This document shows, piece after piece, positions 1 through 9,691 of a stretch of DNA of 21,492 nucleotides; position 1 is the first letter of the stretch; each line of letters starts with the position of its first letter. Both the position numbers and the translations under genes were made by a program. The notes beneath the pieces were generated by a model, which was not told the DNA's origin, did not search any database, and worked only from the letters and a program-made list of their open reading frames with translations. Origin of the DNA: Acidobacteriota bacterium (GTDB lineage: Bacteria; Acidobacteriota; Terriglobia; Acidiferrales; 2-02-FULL-67-57); assembly GCA_016189965.1 (NCBI GenBank), contig JACPRL010000080.1, positions 1-21,492 of the forward strand, in the 5' to 3' direction.

Positions 1-1
1 C

Positions 2-148
2 GCACCCGGCGCCGGCCTCTGGACTCTCACCGCCCTCACCGCCCTGCTCGCCGTCCTGATTACCGAGACCACCTCCAACACCGCTACCGCCAGCATGGTG
101 GTTCCCGTCTCGATTGCCGTGGCGGAGTCACGGGTCACGTCGCACTAG
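2..148 (+). CDS. DASS/SLC13-type anion transporter, C-terminal part (partial, apparently truncated)
   Basis: Only the last 48 codons are in the window; the gene begins before base 1. The translation has a hydrophobic stretch followed by ITETTSNTATASMVVPVSIA, which resembles the second SNT substrate/Na+-binding motif of the divalent anion:Na+ symporter (DASS, SLC13) family of inner-membrane carboxylate or sulfate transporters. In that family roughly 70-80 further residues normally follow this motif (last helices with a P-x-T-P-P-N-A type segment). Here the frame ends about 12 residues later in ESRVTSH-stop. No recognisable continuation appears in the other frames downstream. The terminal SRVTSH is also encoded inside prmC by a repeat, which suggests repeat-mediated truncation. 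The family call rests on a short segment. Confidence 0.6.
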   Translation, partial: APGAGLWTLTALTALLAVLITETTSNTATASMVVPVSIAVAESRVTSH

Positions 149-207
149 CCGGCGTGCTTGAATTCGCCGCCGCGACGCCCTATGCTGCGGGCCAGCGGGA
201 GCTGGGC

Positions 208-840
208 GTGACCAACGGCGCAGCCAATCAACGCATCCGTTTGTGGGTGGCGCTGGGTCTCTTCGTCGTCGGCAGCACCAGCCTCACCTACTACGCTCAC
301 CGCTTGCAAGACCGCCTGCGGCGCGGCGCGGAAGACACGCGCACTTCGAGCCTCCACGGGCAAGCCGCGCCGGACTTCACCCTGCCCGTGCTCATCCCCC
401 CGGCGGGCGCGCCGCCCGGCGCCGTCCCCGCTGAAGTCCGCCTCGCCGACCACCAAGGCAAAATCGTCTTCATCAGCTTCTGGGCCAGTTGGTGCCGCCC
501 CTGCCATTACGAGTTGCCCCTCCTGAACCAGTTCTACCTGGCGCATCGCCAAAGCAACGTCGAGGTCATCGCCATCAGCACCGACGACGACCGCCAGGCC
601 GCCGTCGACTACGCCCAGAAAAGCAACTTCGCCTTCCCTATGGTCTGGGACGCCGACGGGCGCGTCTCCGACGCCTACCGCGTCGAAGCCCTCCCCTCGC
701 TCGTCGTCGTCAACCCGGAAGGAAAAGTCTGGCGCTACGAAGAAGGCATGCGCTTCGACCTCGAAGCCTGGCTCCGCGAGCAGGTGCGCGTGCTCTCCCA
801 AAAGCGCCCCGCGCCCGCCGCCCCACAGGCAGGAGGCTAG
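208..840 (+). CDS. TlpA-like membrane-anchored thioredoxin
   Basis: Predicted extracytoplasmic thiol-disulfide oxidoreductase of the TlpA/ResA/AhpC-TSA group. One N-terminal membrane anchor (RLWVALGLFVVGSTSLTYYA) is followed by a linker, then APDFTLPVL typical of the family, the redox motif W-C-R-P-C (cysteines near residues 96 and 99 from this start) and a cis-proline in ALPSLVVV. An insertion of about 15 Pro/Ala/Gly-rich residues follows the APDFTLP strand. The start is GTG 208 because GGGAG lies at 197-201 with six-base spacing; GTG 154 in the same frame would add 18 residues but has no ribosome binding site. The next gene, an ABC ATPase, begins 3 bases after the stop, so the two are co-transcribed. 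A role in reducing periplasmic thiols (for example in cytochrome c maturation) is possible; the partner is unknown. Confidence 0.88.
   Translation: MTNGAANQRIRLWVALGLFVVGSTSLTYYAHRLQDRLRRGAEDTRTSSLHGQAAPDFTLPVLIPPAGAPPGAVPAEVRLADHQGKIVFISFWASWCRPCHYELPLLNQFYLAHRQSNVEVIAISTDDDRQAAVDYAQKSNFAFPMVWDADGRVSDAYRVEALPSLVVVNPEGKVWRYEEGMRFDLEAWLREQVRVLSQKRPAPAAPQAGG
831..836 (+). promoter_or_regulatory. Shine-Dalgarno AGGAGG for the ABC ATPase
   Basis: A perfect AGGAGG lies inside the end of the TlpA-like gene, seven bases before GTG 844, and fixes this non-ATG start. Confidence 0.75.
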
Positions 841-843
841 ACC

Positions 844-1790
<947 letters not shown>

Positions 1791-1794
<4 letters not shown>

Positions 1795-2594
1795 AAATCT
1801 GGCTGGTGGCGCTCAACACCTATCGCGGCCTCCTCCGCCACCGTGCCCTGCTGGCCTTCATCCTGCTCTTCCTTTTCACGCTCATCAGCTCGCTGGCTGG
1901 ACTCTACTTCGCCAGCCGCCTGGCCGAAGGCGGCGCCGGCGAGCAGTCCCGGCAGATGTTCGCCCGCCAGATCGAAGGACTGACGCAAACCTTCGCCATC
2001 TATGCCTTTGTGCTCGCGGCGCTGACCGCGGCCTACCTGCTACCGGGCGAAATCCGCACGGGCACTATCGTGCCCACGCTGGGCCGCGCCCTCTCTCGCA
2101 GCCAGTTCCTTCTGGGGCTCTTCCTGGGGATGAACCTGCTGCTGGCGAGCTACCTCGCGATGGCCGGCGCAATTCTGGGCGGGCTGGTTCTCTGGAGCGG
2201 CCTGCCCCCGGCGGCGCACCTTGCCTGGGGGGTTCTCTATCTGGTGCTGATCGCCAACATCGTGGGGGCGATAGCCTTCTTCTTCGCCATGCGCTTGAGT
2301 CCGCTGGTCGCCGTGGTGGCGCTGCTGCTGTGGATTTCGCTCCCCAGCGCTGCCGGCGCCGTGCGACTCTATTCGCAACTCTGGGGCGAGCGGCTCGAGG
2401 CCGCTGCCTCTCGCCTCCTCCCCGCCTGGGATCTGCTGGAGTTCGATCAGTTCCTGCGGCTCACCCAGGCTCCCACCGGCCGCGGCGCCGAATTCTTCCT
2501 CGTCGGCATCACCCACGGCCTCGACTACATCCTCATCTTCCTCTTGCTGGCCCTGCTGGCCTTCCGCCGCCGCAGCCTGCTCTCGCCCAACTAG
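1791..2594 (+). CDS. ABC-2 type transporter permease
   Basis: Integral inner-membrane permease, 267 residues with about six predicted membrane segments (near 20-40, 68-86, 106-130, 142-165, 169-190 and 243-258). PGEIRTGTIVPTLGRALSRS (85-104) is the amphipathic coupling region typical of ABC-2 permeases. The ATG overlaps the stop of the ATPase gene by four bases, so the two form one transporter; as each half has one copy, it would act as a homodimer of ATPase and of permease. The substrate is unknown. Confidence 0.9.
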
Positions 2595-2610
2595 AGAAAG
2601 CAGAGGGACG

Positions 2611-3096
2611 ATGAAGCGAAGCGCTGAAACCCGCCTCCGCCAGCAGCTCGCCAAGCTGCTGCGCAGCCGCGAGGCTCATCTCGGTTTCCACAGCGTCATC
2701 CGCGGCTGGCCGGAGAAGCTGCGCGGCGTCAGACCCCGCGGCGCCCCCCACACCGCCTGGCAGCTCCTCGAGCACATCCGCATCTGCCAGTGGGACATCC
2801 TGGATTTCTGCCGCAACCCGGACTACCAGTGGCTCGCGTTCGAAGACTACTGGCCCAAGCAGCCCGCGCCCCCCAGCCGCGCCGCCTGGGAGAAAAGCCT
2901 CCGGGCCTTCCGCGCCGACCAGAAGGCGATGGAAAAGCTCGTACTCAACCCGAAGACCGATCTCTTTGCGCCCATCCCCTGGGGCCAAGGGCAAACCATC
3001 CTGCGCGAAGCCCTGCTGGTGGCCGACCACAACGCCTACCACCTCGGCCAGCTCGTGCTCCTGCGCCGCCTCCTCGGCGCGTGGAAGAACCGTTAA
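2611..3096 (+). CDS. DinB/YfiT-like four-helix metalloprotein
   Basis: 161-residue protein of the DinB_2/YfiT superfamily (not DNA polymerase IV). These proteins form a four-helix bundle that binds a divalent metal through three histidines; several act as bacillithiol- or mycothiol-dependent transferases, but most are uncharacterised. Candidate metal ligands are His55 (in HTAWQLLEHI), His140 and His144 (in ADHNAYHLGQL), the usual H...HxxxH arrangement. The gene starts 16 bases after the permease stop, so it probably belongs to the transporter operon. A TTTCGAG-rich spacer and a T run follow before the convergent lon gene. Confidence 0.85.
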   Translation: MKRSAETRLRQQLAKLLRSREAHLGFHSVIRGWPEKLRGVRPRGAPHTAWQLLEHIRICQWDILDFCRNPDYQWLAFEDYWPKQPAPPSRAAWEKSLRAFRADQKAMEKLVLNPKTDLFAPIPWGQGQTILREALLVADHNAYHLGQLVLLRRLLGAWKNR

Positions 3097-3121
3097 TCGC
3101 TTTCAGCTTCCTGCTTCTCGC

Positions 3122-3163
3122 TTTTCGAGTTTCGAGTTTCGATTTTCGAGTTTCGTTTTTTTT
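3122..3163. repeat. TTTCGAG tandem repeat and T tract between convergent genes
   Basis: Five degenerate units of TTTCGAG/TTTTCGAG are followed by a run of nine T that reaches into the lon stop codon (the T run spans 3156-3164). It separates the DinB-like gene from lon. The T tract could help end rightward transcription, but no strong GC hairpin precedes it, so a terminator is not certain. Confidence 0.6.
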
Positions 3164-5599
<2,436 letters not shown>

Positions 5600-5622
5600 T
5601 TACACGCCTCCAGCAGCTTTTA

Positions 5623-5651
5623 ATTCTAGCCCAATTATCTGATTGTGTCAA
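5623..5651 (-). promoter_or_regulatory. lon promoter, sigma70-type
   Basis: On the minus strand a perfect -35 TTGACA (5651-5646) is separated by exactly 17 bases from TAGAAT (5628-5623), one mismatch from TATAAT. Transcription would begin near 5616, giving a leader of about 17 bases that contains the GGAGG for GTG 5599. No CIRCE or other heat-shock operator was recognised. Confidence 0.75.
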
Positions 5652-5799
5652 TATAAAGAAAGATGCTAAAACAGGCTACACCTTAATAGTGTTTAGTAAC
5701 TCGCTTGCAATGAACAGATTACATCGTTAAGAACACTACGGTCTCCCTGTAATTGCGGGAATCAAGCGAAGAAAATTCCTCCAGAACCCTTCCCCCCGC
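5652..5799. other. AT-rich intergenic region between lon and the small TM gene
   Basis: This stretch is far richer in A+T than the rest of the window. It contains ACAC-N7-GTGT (within 5678-5696) and a weaker second minus-strand promoter candidate (TTGCAA, 16 bases, TATTAA). No gene is apparent. It probably holds regulatory DNA for the two divergent promoters; no known operator could be named. Confidence 0.4.
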
Positions 5800-5828
5800 T
5801 TGACACCTGCCCGGCGTTGGGAGACAAT
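5800..5828 (+). promoter_or_regulatory. Promoter candidate for the small membrane protein
   Basis: TTGACA (5800-5805), 17-base spacer, GACAAT (5823-5828; four of six match TATAAT). Transcription from here would begin near 5835, 24 bases before ATG 5859. This argues against the earlier in-frame TTG at 5817, which lies inside the promoter spacer. Confidence 0.55.
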
Positions 5829-5858
5829 CTCACTGGCCTAAAGGTCGGCCAAGCTCTG

Positions 5859-6074
5859 ATGGAACTCCTAGCTTCGCAGTCACCTTCCCCTGACCAGCCG
5901 CCGGGCGGTTTCGCCGGCTTCCGCAAAGGGGTGTGGAAGAGCGGCTCCGTGCTGCAGCGCATTGGTTGGCGGCGGCCGTCGCCCGAAGAGCGTCGCCTCT
6001 GGGTCATCCAGGGGGCACTGATCCTGGGGGCGGTGCTGCTGATTGGCACCCTGATGCTTCTGGCGCTGCGTTAA
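5859..6074 (+). CDS. Small single-pass membrane protein, unknown function
   Basis: 71-residue protein not recognised as a known family. The N-terminal half is hydrophilic and Pro/Gly/Arg-rich (SPSPDQPPGG, then WRRPSPEERRLW). The C-terminal 22 residues (IQGALILGAVLLIGTLMLLA) form one strongly hydrophobic helix ending in LR, giving a tail-anchored layout with the N-terminus probably cytoplasmic. ATG 5859 is preferred over TTG 5817 because a good promoter covers the latter. There is no clear ribosome binding site (AAAGG is 16 bases upstream). Its stop overlaps the end of the convergent SRPBCC reading frame. Confidence 0.55.
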   Translation: MELLASQSPSPDQPPGGFAGFRKGVWKSGSVLQRIGWRRPSPEERRLWVIQGALILGAVLLIGTLMLLALR

Positions 6075-6543
6075 CTGGTGCCGGCGTCCGCTTCCTGTTC
6101 GAGGAACCGCTTCAGGTTGCCGAGCGAAGTCCGCCAGCCGGGCCCGACTACCCCGTAATACCACTCCCAGTCCGGCCCCTTGCCATAGCCCTGCTGGCGC
6201 ACGGAGACTCGCGTGCGCCCCCCTTTTCCCGTAGGGCAATGCTCAAGCGCATCGGCCCCAGCACCGCCCGCTCGGCGTTGAAATAGACCAACGGGTCAAT
6301 CAGCAGCCGCCGCTCGGGCAGCAGCGACCGAATCACCCCGCTCACCACATACTGGTAGCCTTGCGCTGAATCCCCCCAGGCCAGCGCCCACACCCCGCCC
6401 TTGCGCGGCTCGACCAGCGCCCGCCTCGGCCCCCACCACTGCTGGAGCAATTCGGGCTCAAGGAAGGCGCTGAACACCCGTCCCGCGCGGGCGCGAATCT
6501 GCGTCGAGGCGCTCACCTGGCGGGGCGGTTTGCGGGCTCCCAT
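6071..6543 (-). pseudogene. SRPBCC/AHSA1-like protein, frameshifted
   Basis: START/SRPBCC-fold protein of the AHSA1 (activator of Hsp90 ATPase homologue 1-like) group, which bind hydrophobic ligands. From ATG 6543 the frame reads RARAGRVFSAFLEPELLQQW WGPR, typical of the family, up to LSIALREKGG. It then shifts: the remaining family-like sequence (RTRVSVRQQGYGKGPDWEWY, then GWRTSLGNLKRFLEQEAD, stop at 6071) is in another frame. The switch falls at A4G6 on the minus strand (C6 at 6218-6223). One extra G would restore a 157-residue full-length protein, so this is a 1-base homopolymer deletion, a sequencing error or, less likely, -1 frameshifting on A-AAG-GGG. Without a shift the frame ends at 6148 with an unrelated tail. 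The ATG overlaps the tRNA nucleotidyltransferase stop (TGATG), indicating translational coupling. Confidence 0.8.
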
Positions 6544-7886
6544 CACTTCTCCTTCTTTGTCGCCTCGGCAGCCGCCGTCCGCGGGAAGTTCCGCTCAACG
6601 AAGGCGCGCGCTTCCTCCGGCGTCTTCAGCGTGCCGTCCAGCTGTGCCTCCTCGACTGCAGCCAGAATCTTGCCCATCAGCGGTCCCGGCCGATAGCCCA
6701 TGGCTTTCAAGTCGTCGCCGGTCAGCAGGCGCGGCGGGCGCACCTCTTCCGGTGGCAGCTTCTCGCGCTGCTCGCGGACGAACCGCCAGTTCGTCAGATC
6801 GCCGTGGCTCGAGAGGCAGTCGAGCCGGTGCAGCTCCAGGTGTTCGTCGAACCCGTCCATCGAGATGAAGCGCTTGAAGGTGCTGGGGCGCATCTTGGGC
6901 ACATCCTTGAAGCGCAGGTGGTGGCGCACCAGGGCCGCCACGCGGTCGGTGTCGCGGTTGGAGAGCCGCAGCCGCTGGCAGATCTCCTCCGCCATCACCG
7001 CGCCCACCTCGGAATGCTCGTTGAAGCGGATGCGGTCGGTGATTTGAAAGGTCGGCGGCTTGCCGACGTCGTGCAGGAGCACGCCCAGCGCCAGCGTCGG
7101 CGTGGGCCGCTCCATCGCCCCGAGCATCAGCAGCGTGTGCACCCAGACGTCGCCTTCCGGGTGGAACTCGGGCGGCTGCTCGACGCCTTTCATCCGCGCC
7201 ACCTCGAGCAGCAGGATTTCGAGCAGGCCCGACTCATCAAGCAGCTCGAAGGCGCGCCGCGCGGCGCCCTCGGTGAGCATCTTCACGAGCTCGTCGCGGA
7301 TGCGCTCGCGCGACACCTGCTCGATCTCCCGCCGCATCGCCCGCAGCGCCGCCCAAGTTTTCTCCTCGATGTGGTAGCCGAAGCGCGCCGCAAAGCGCAG
7401 CGCGCGCAGCAGCCGCAGCTTGTCTTCCGCGAAGCGCTCGCGCGGCTCCCCGATGGTGCGGATGAGGCCGGAGGCGAGGTCGGCCTGTCCGCCGACGAAA
7501 TCGAGCACATGCTCCTTCAGCGGGTCGTAGAGCAGGCCGTTGATGGTGAAGTCGCGCCGCCCGACGTCCTCTGCGGGCGAGTCGGCGTAGCGGACTTCGC
7601 GCGGGTGCCGGCCGTCGAGCGTGCCGTGGTCGGAGCGGAAAGTGGCGATTTCGATCTCATCGCCTTCGAGCTGCGCCTTCACTACGCCGAACTGCGCCCC
7701 GACCGTTATGGCCTGGGGGAAGAGCCGCAGGACTTCGTCGGGCCGGGCGCTGGTGGCGACGTCGTAGTCGGCCGGCTCAAGCCCCAGCAGCAGGTCGCGC
7801 ACGCACCCGCCCGCCCAGTAGGCCTCGTGGCCGGCGGCCGCCAGCCGCCGCACCACCTCCTTCGCTTTTTCGCGCCGCGCGCTCAT
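6543..7886 (-). CDS. tRNA nucleotidyltransferase / poly(A) polymerase family, with HD domain
   Basis: Class II nucleotidyltransferase that adds CCA (or part of it) to tRNA 3' ends; poly(A) polymerase activity cannot be excluded. From ATG 7886 it has 447 residues: GGCVRD (26-31), the catalytic pair in DYD (40-42), RRDFTINGL (110-118), EDKLRLLRALRFAAR (154-168) and a C-terminal HD phosphohydrolase domain with LLHDVGKP (His272, Asp273) and EHSEVGA. The frame stays open upstream to 7979, but those codons run through an intergenic palindrome, and a TATAAT box lies seven bases before ATG 7886, so that start is preferred (possibly leaderless). The downstream SRPBCC gene overlaps its stop. Confidence 0.93.
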   Translation of the reverse strand: MSARREKAKEVVRRLAAAGHEAYWAGGCVRDLLLGLEPADYDVATSARPDEVLRLFPQAITVGAQFGVVKAQLEGDEIEIATFRSDHGTLDGRHPREVRYADSPAEDVGRRDFTINGLLYDPLKEHVLDFVGGQADLASGLIRTIGEPRERFAEDKLRLLRALRFAARFGYHIEEKTWAALRAMRREIEQVSRERIRDELVKMLTEGAARRAFELLDESGLLEILLLEVARMKGVEQPPEFHPEGDVWVHTLLMLGAMERPTPTLALGVLLHDVGKPPTFQITDRIRFNEHSEVGAVMAEEICQRLRLSNRDTDRVAALVRHHLRFKDVPKMRPSTFKRFISMDGFDEHLELHRLDCLSSHGDLTNWRFVREQREKLPPEEVRPPRLLTGDDLKAMGYRPGPLMGKILAAVEEAQLDGTLKTPEEARAFVERNFPRTAAAEATKKEK

Positions 7887-7893
7887 CTCCGCG

Positions 7894-7899
7894 ATTATA
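7894..7899 (-). promoter_or_regulatory. Perfect -10 box TATAAT upstream of tRNA nucleotidyltransferase
   Basis: TATAAT on the minus strand ends seven bases before ATG 7886; no good -35 hexamer is found at 16-18 bases. Transcription would begin at or next to the A of the ATG, so the mRNA may have no leader. Confidence 0.5.
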
Positions 7900-7919
7900 A
7901 CCATACAGTGAAAATCCAG

Positions 7920-7945
7920 TAGGACAGACATTCTTGTCTGTCCTA
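7920..7945. repeat. Perfect palindrome, AGACA family (loop TTCT)
   Basis: TAGGACAGACA-TTCT-TGTCTGTCCTA: an 11-bp perfect stem with a 4-base loop. It is one of three copies of a family (also 9353-9374 and 14154-14173) that share the inner stem AGACA/TGTCT and differ outside it with pairing kept. Confidence 0.9.
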
Positions 7946-7953
7946 AAACAAGC

Positions 7954-7986
7954 AAACCGCAGAGGCGCGGAGGAAGCACAGAGGCG
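7954..7986. repeat. CAGAGGCG-type low-complexity repeat
   Basis: Imperfect purine-rich repetition (CGCAGAGGCG, GGAGGAAGCA, CAGAGGCG) of a kind scattered in intergenic DNA of several phyla. A related stretch in the other orientation is at 11195-11212. Confidence 0.5.
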
Positions 7987-8030
7987 ATTTCAGGCGGGGT
8001 GGACGGCGCGGTCTGTCTTGTCGCGCACGG

Positions 8031-8055
8031 GATGCTTCGCTTCGCTCAGCATGAC
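8031..8055. repeat. GTCATCCTGAGCG-type repeat (minus orientation)
   Basis: GATGCTTCGCTTCG followed by CTCAGCATGAC is the reverse complement of the GTCATNCTGAGCG...AGCGAAGNATC unit seen at 8136, 11092 and 9638. The ends are inverted (GTCAT/ATGAC-like), so the unit can fold. Confidence 0.7.
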
Positions 8056-8135
8056 ATTCTTCTATTACATTGCCACCCTCTCACGGCACTGCGCAAGCAA
8101 CAATGAAGGATCCTCTGCCGCCACCCCCAGAGCCT

Positions 8136-8160
8136 GTCATCCTGAGCGGAGCGAAGGATC
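8136..8160. repeat. GTCATCCTGAGCG-type repeat (plus orientation)
   Basis: GTCATCCTGAGCG followed by GAGCGAAGGATC. It is near-identical to 11092-11116, lies just downstream of the PP2C phosphatase stop, and is a dispersed intergenic unit. Confidence 0.85.
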
Positions 8161-8182
8161 CCCCGCACCGGCCACCCCCCTG

Positions 8183-9319
8183 TCATGTCGAGCGGAGGAC
8201 GAGGCAGGTGATGTCGTCGTGCTGGGGGGCCGCGGCGGCGAAGCTGTCTATGCTCGCCATCAACCGCCGGAGGGTGTCCGCGGCCGTTTCTTCGGGGAGA
8301 TTCCGCAACCACTCGAGCAGCCGGTCTTCGCCGTACTCCTCGCCCGCTTTGCTCACCGCCTCGATCAATCCATCGGTGAAAATCAGCAACAGGTCGCGCG
8401 GCGACAACATCGCGCTGCCAGCTTCGTAGCCAGCAGCGGGTTCGATACCGAGCGGCAGCCCGCCCTCCTCCAATCGCTCGATAGCGCCCGAGGCGCGCCG
8501 CAGGACGGGCGGATTGTGGCCGGCGTTGATGTAGCGCAGGATGCGCGCGGCAGGGTCGAGTTCAGCGCAGAAGGCGGTGGTGAACCGCAGGCCGCCCAGG
8601 CTGTGCGCGTGTTGGGCACGATTCAGGAGTCCCACCAGCTCTTCGAACGAGCCGGCGTGAGCCGCCAGCGCGTGCAGGCTGGCGCGGAAGGTCGCCATCA
8701 GCAGCGCCGCCGGGACGCCCTTGCCCGCCACATCGGCCACCACCAGCAGCAACCGGCTGGCGCCGCCGTCGGTGCGCTCGGACGCAAAAACGTCGTAGTA
8801 GTCGCCGGCCACCGTGTTCGCTGGCCGCGTGGCAAAGGCGATGTCGTAGCCGGGAACGGCGGGCGGCTTCTCGGGCACCAACCAGCGCTGGATTTCGCGG
8901 GCGATTTCGAGGTCGCGCTTCATCGTCACCCGCTCGGCCAACTCCAGCCCCAGCAGAACCAGGAGGATGAACGCCGCGATGCCGTGGAACTCGGCGCGGA
9001 CGGAGACGTTTTCCCAGCGAAAGCCGATGGGCGGTATCAGCAGCAGCGCGATGGCTACGATGAGCAGCACACGGCGCGCCGGGGTCAGCTTGAGCAGAAT
9101 GGCCCAGAAGAACTCCCGCGCGATGCGCAGCGGGCGTCGCCAGCGCTCTTCCTTTTCGGCGGCTTCCCAACTGACCTCGCGGGAGTAGAGCGCGTAGCCA
9201 GCGCGCGCCTCGGCCTGGAACTGCTTCCAGAGTTCTTGCAATTCCAGCCCGTCGGTGACGCGCTGCCAGAAATCGCGCACCGCCTGATGGGCGTTTCCGC
9301 TCTTGGTGTTTCCTGCCAT
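8183..9319 (-). CDS. Membrane-anchored PP2C/SpoIIE-type serine phosphatase
   Basis: 378-residue RsbU/SpoIIE-like phosphatase, expected to dephosphorylate STAS-domain anti-sigma-factor antagonists. The N-terminal ~65 residues are soluble. Two hydrophobic helices follow (about 82-98 and 112-128), then a short coiled segment (MKRDLEIAREIQRWLVPEKP) and the catalytic domain. All usual metal-binding aspartates are present: GDYYD (173, 176), VADVAGKG (196), FTDGL (316) and HDDIT (368). ATG 9319 is chosen over TTG 9331 because a TATAAT box at 9332-9337 lies just upstream. No Shine-Dalgarno sequence is visible. A second phosphatase (11848) and a STAS protein (18475) in the same window are plausible pathway partners. 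Confidence 0.92.
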   Translation of the reverse strand: MAGNTKSGNAHQAVRDFWQRVTDGLELQELWKQFQAEARAGYALYSREVSWEAAEKEERWRRPLRIAREFFWAILLKLTPARRVLLIVAIALLLIPPIGFRWENVSVRAEFHGIAAFILLVLLGLELAERVTMKRDLEIAREIQRWLVPEKPPAVPGYDIAFATRPANTVAGDYYDVFASERTDGGASRLLLVVADVAGKGVPAALLMATFRASLHALAAHAGSFEELVGLLNRAQHAHSLGGLRFTTAFCAELDPAARILRYINAGHNPPVLRRASGAIERLEEGGLPLGIEPAAGYEAGSAMLSPRDLLLIFTDGLIEAVSKAGEEYGEDRLLEWLRNLPEETAADTLRRLMASIDSFAAAAPQHDDITCLVLRST

Positions 9320-9331
9320 CGGAGGGCGCAA

Positions 9332-9337
9332 ATTATA
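9332..9337 (-). promoter_or_regulatory. -10 box TATAAT for the membrane PP2C phosphatase
   Basis: TATAAT on the minus strand, 12 bases before ATG 9319; the -35 region is poor. The predicted leader is only about 5-6 bases. It sits about 15 bases from an AGACA-family palindrome (9353-9374). Confidence 0.45.
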
Positions 9338-9352
9338 CCGGAGCGTCTTCGC

Positions 9353-9374
9353 GGGCAGACAGGAATGTCTGCCC
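9353..9374. repeat. Perfect palindrome, AGACA family (loop GGAA)
   Basis: GGGCAGACA-GGAA-TGTCTGCCC, a 9-bp perfect stem. Compared with 7920-7945 the outer stem has changed on both arms together (GGAC/GTCC to GGGC/GCCC), so pairing is conserved. Confidence 0.9.
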
Positions 9375-9420
9375 CACCAAGAGGAGAACCTGTTGCAAAA
9401 CCTGTTGCCAGCGAGGCCTC

Positions 9421-9436
9421 AGGGGCTAAAGCCCCT
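9421..9436. repeat. TAAA-loop mini-hairpin 1
   Basis: AGGGGC-TAAA-GCCCCT, a perfect 6-bp stem. Identical copies are at 14135-14150 and, minus the outer pair, at 13516-13529; each is preceded by CCTC. Confidence 0.9.
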
Positions 9437-9459
9437 TCTGTGTGGTGCGGGCGTTCAAT

Positions 9460-9479
9460 GTCGCGGCTAAAGCCGCGAC
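9460..9479. repeat. TAAA-loop mini-hairpin 2
   Basis: GTCGCGGC-TAAA-GCCGCGAC, a perfect 8-bp stem with the same loop as 9421-9436 but a different stem. Confidence 0.9.
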
Positions 9480-9504
9480 CCCAACAGCGGTGTCACCCTT
9501 TGGG

Positions 9505-9524
9505 GTCAGGCCTTCAGGCCTGAC
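9505..9524. repeat. TTCA-loop mini-hairpin
   Basis: GTCAGGCC-TTCA-GGCCTGAC, a perfect 8-bp stem. The loop is shared with 15363-15380 and, reverse-complemented (TGAA), with 15319-15336. Confidence 0.9.
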
Positions 9525-9530
9525 AACTGC

Positions 9531-9572
9531 GATGGCCTTTCCTTTTCTCCGGCTTTAGCCGCTGAGGCCATC
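9531..9572. repeat. Nested inverted repeat with TTTA-loop hairpin
   Basis: Outer arms GATGGCC (9531-9537) and GGCCATC (9566-9572) enclose CGGC-TTTA-GCCG (9550-9561). TTTA is the complement of the TAAA loop, so this is the same family in reverse orientation. Confidence 0.75.
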
Positions 9573-9628
9573 AAAAACCAGTTTTCACACAGACTCTAAC
9601 GCCCCCGGGAATTTTTTGCCTTCTTGAT

Positions 9629-9672
9629 GTCAGGGCTGATCCTTCGGCTCCGCTCAGGACAAGAGCCCTGAC
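9629..9672. repeat. Hairpin containing a GTCATCCTGAGCG-type unit
   Basis: Perfect 9-bp arms GTCAGGGCT (9629-9637) and AGCCCTGAC (9664-9672) enclose GATCCTTCGGCTCCGC TCAGGAC (9638-9660), a reversed copy of the dispersed CCTGAGCG unit. Confidence 0.8.
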
Positions 9673-9691
9673 CCCATGAAGAAAGTCTTGC

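Noticed and set aside
6804..7922. Plus-strand open frame of 372 codons opposite the tRNA nucleotidyltransferase
   Set aside because: Antisense shadow; the opposite strand has complete catalytic motifs.
7887..7979. Extension of the tRNA nucleotidyltransferase to 7979 or 7904
   Set aside because: Those codons translate the AGACA palindrome, and a TATAAT box lies between them and ATG 7886.
7934..9523. Plus-strand open frame of 529 codons opposite the PP2C phosphatase
   Set aside because: It runs through intergenic repeats at both ends and is antisense to a motif-complete phosphatase.
9353..9572. CRISPR array
   Set aside because: The repeats are short palindromes with different stems and irregular spacing; there is no constant direct repeat with uniform spacers and no cas gene.
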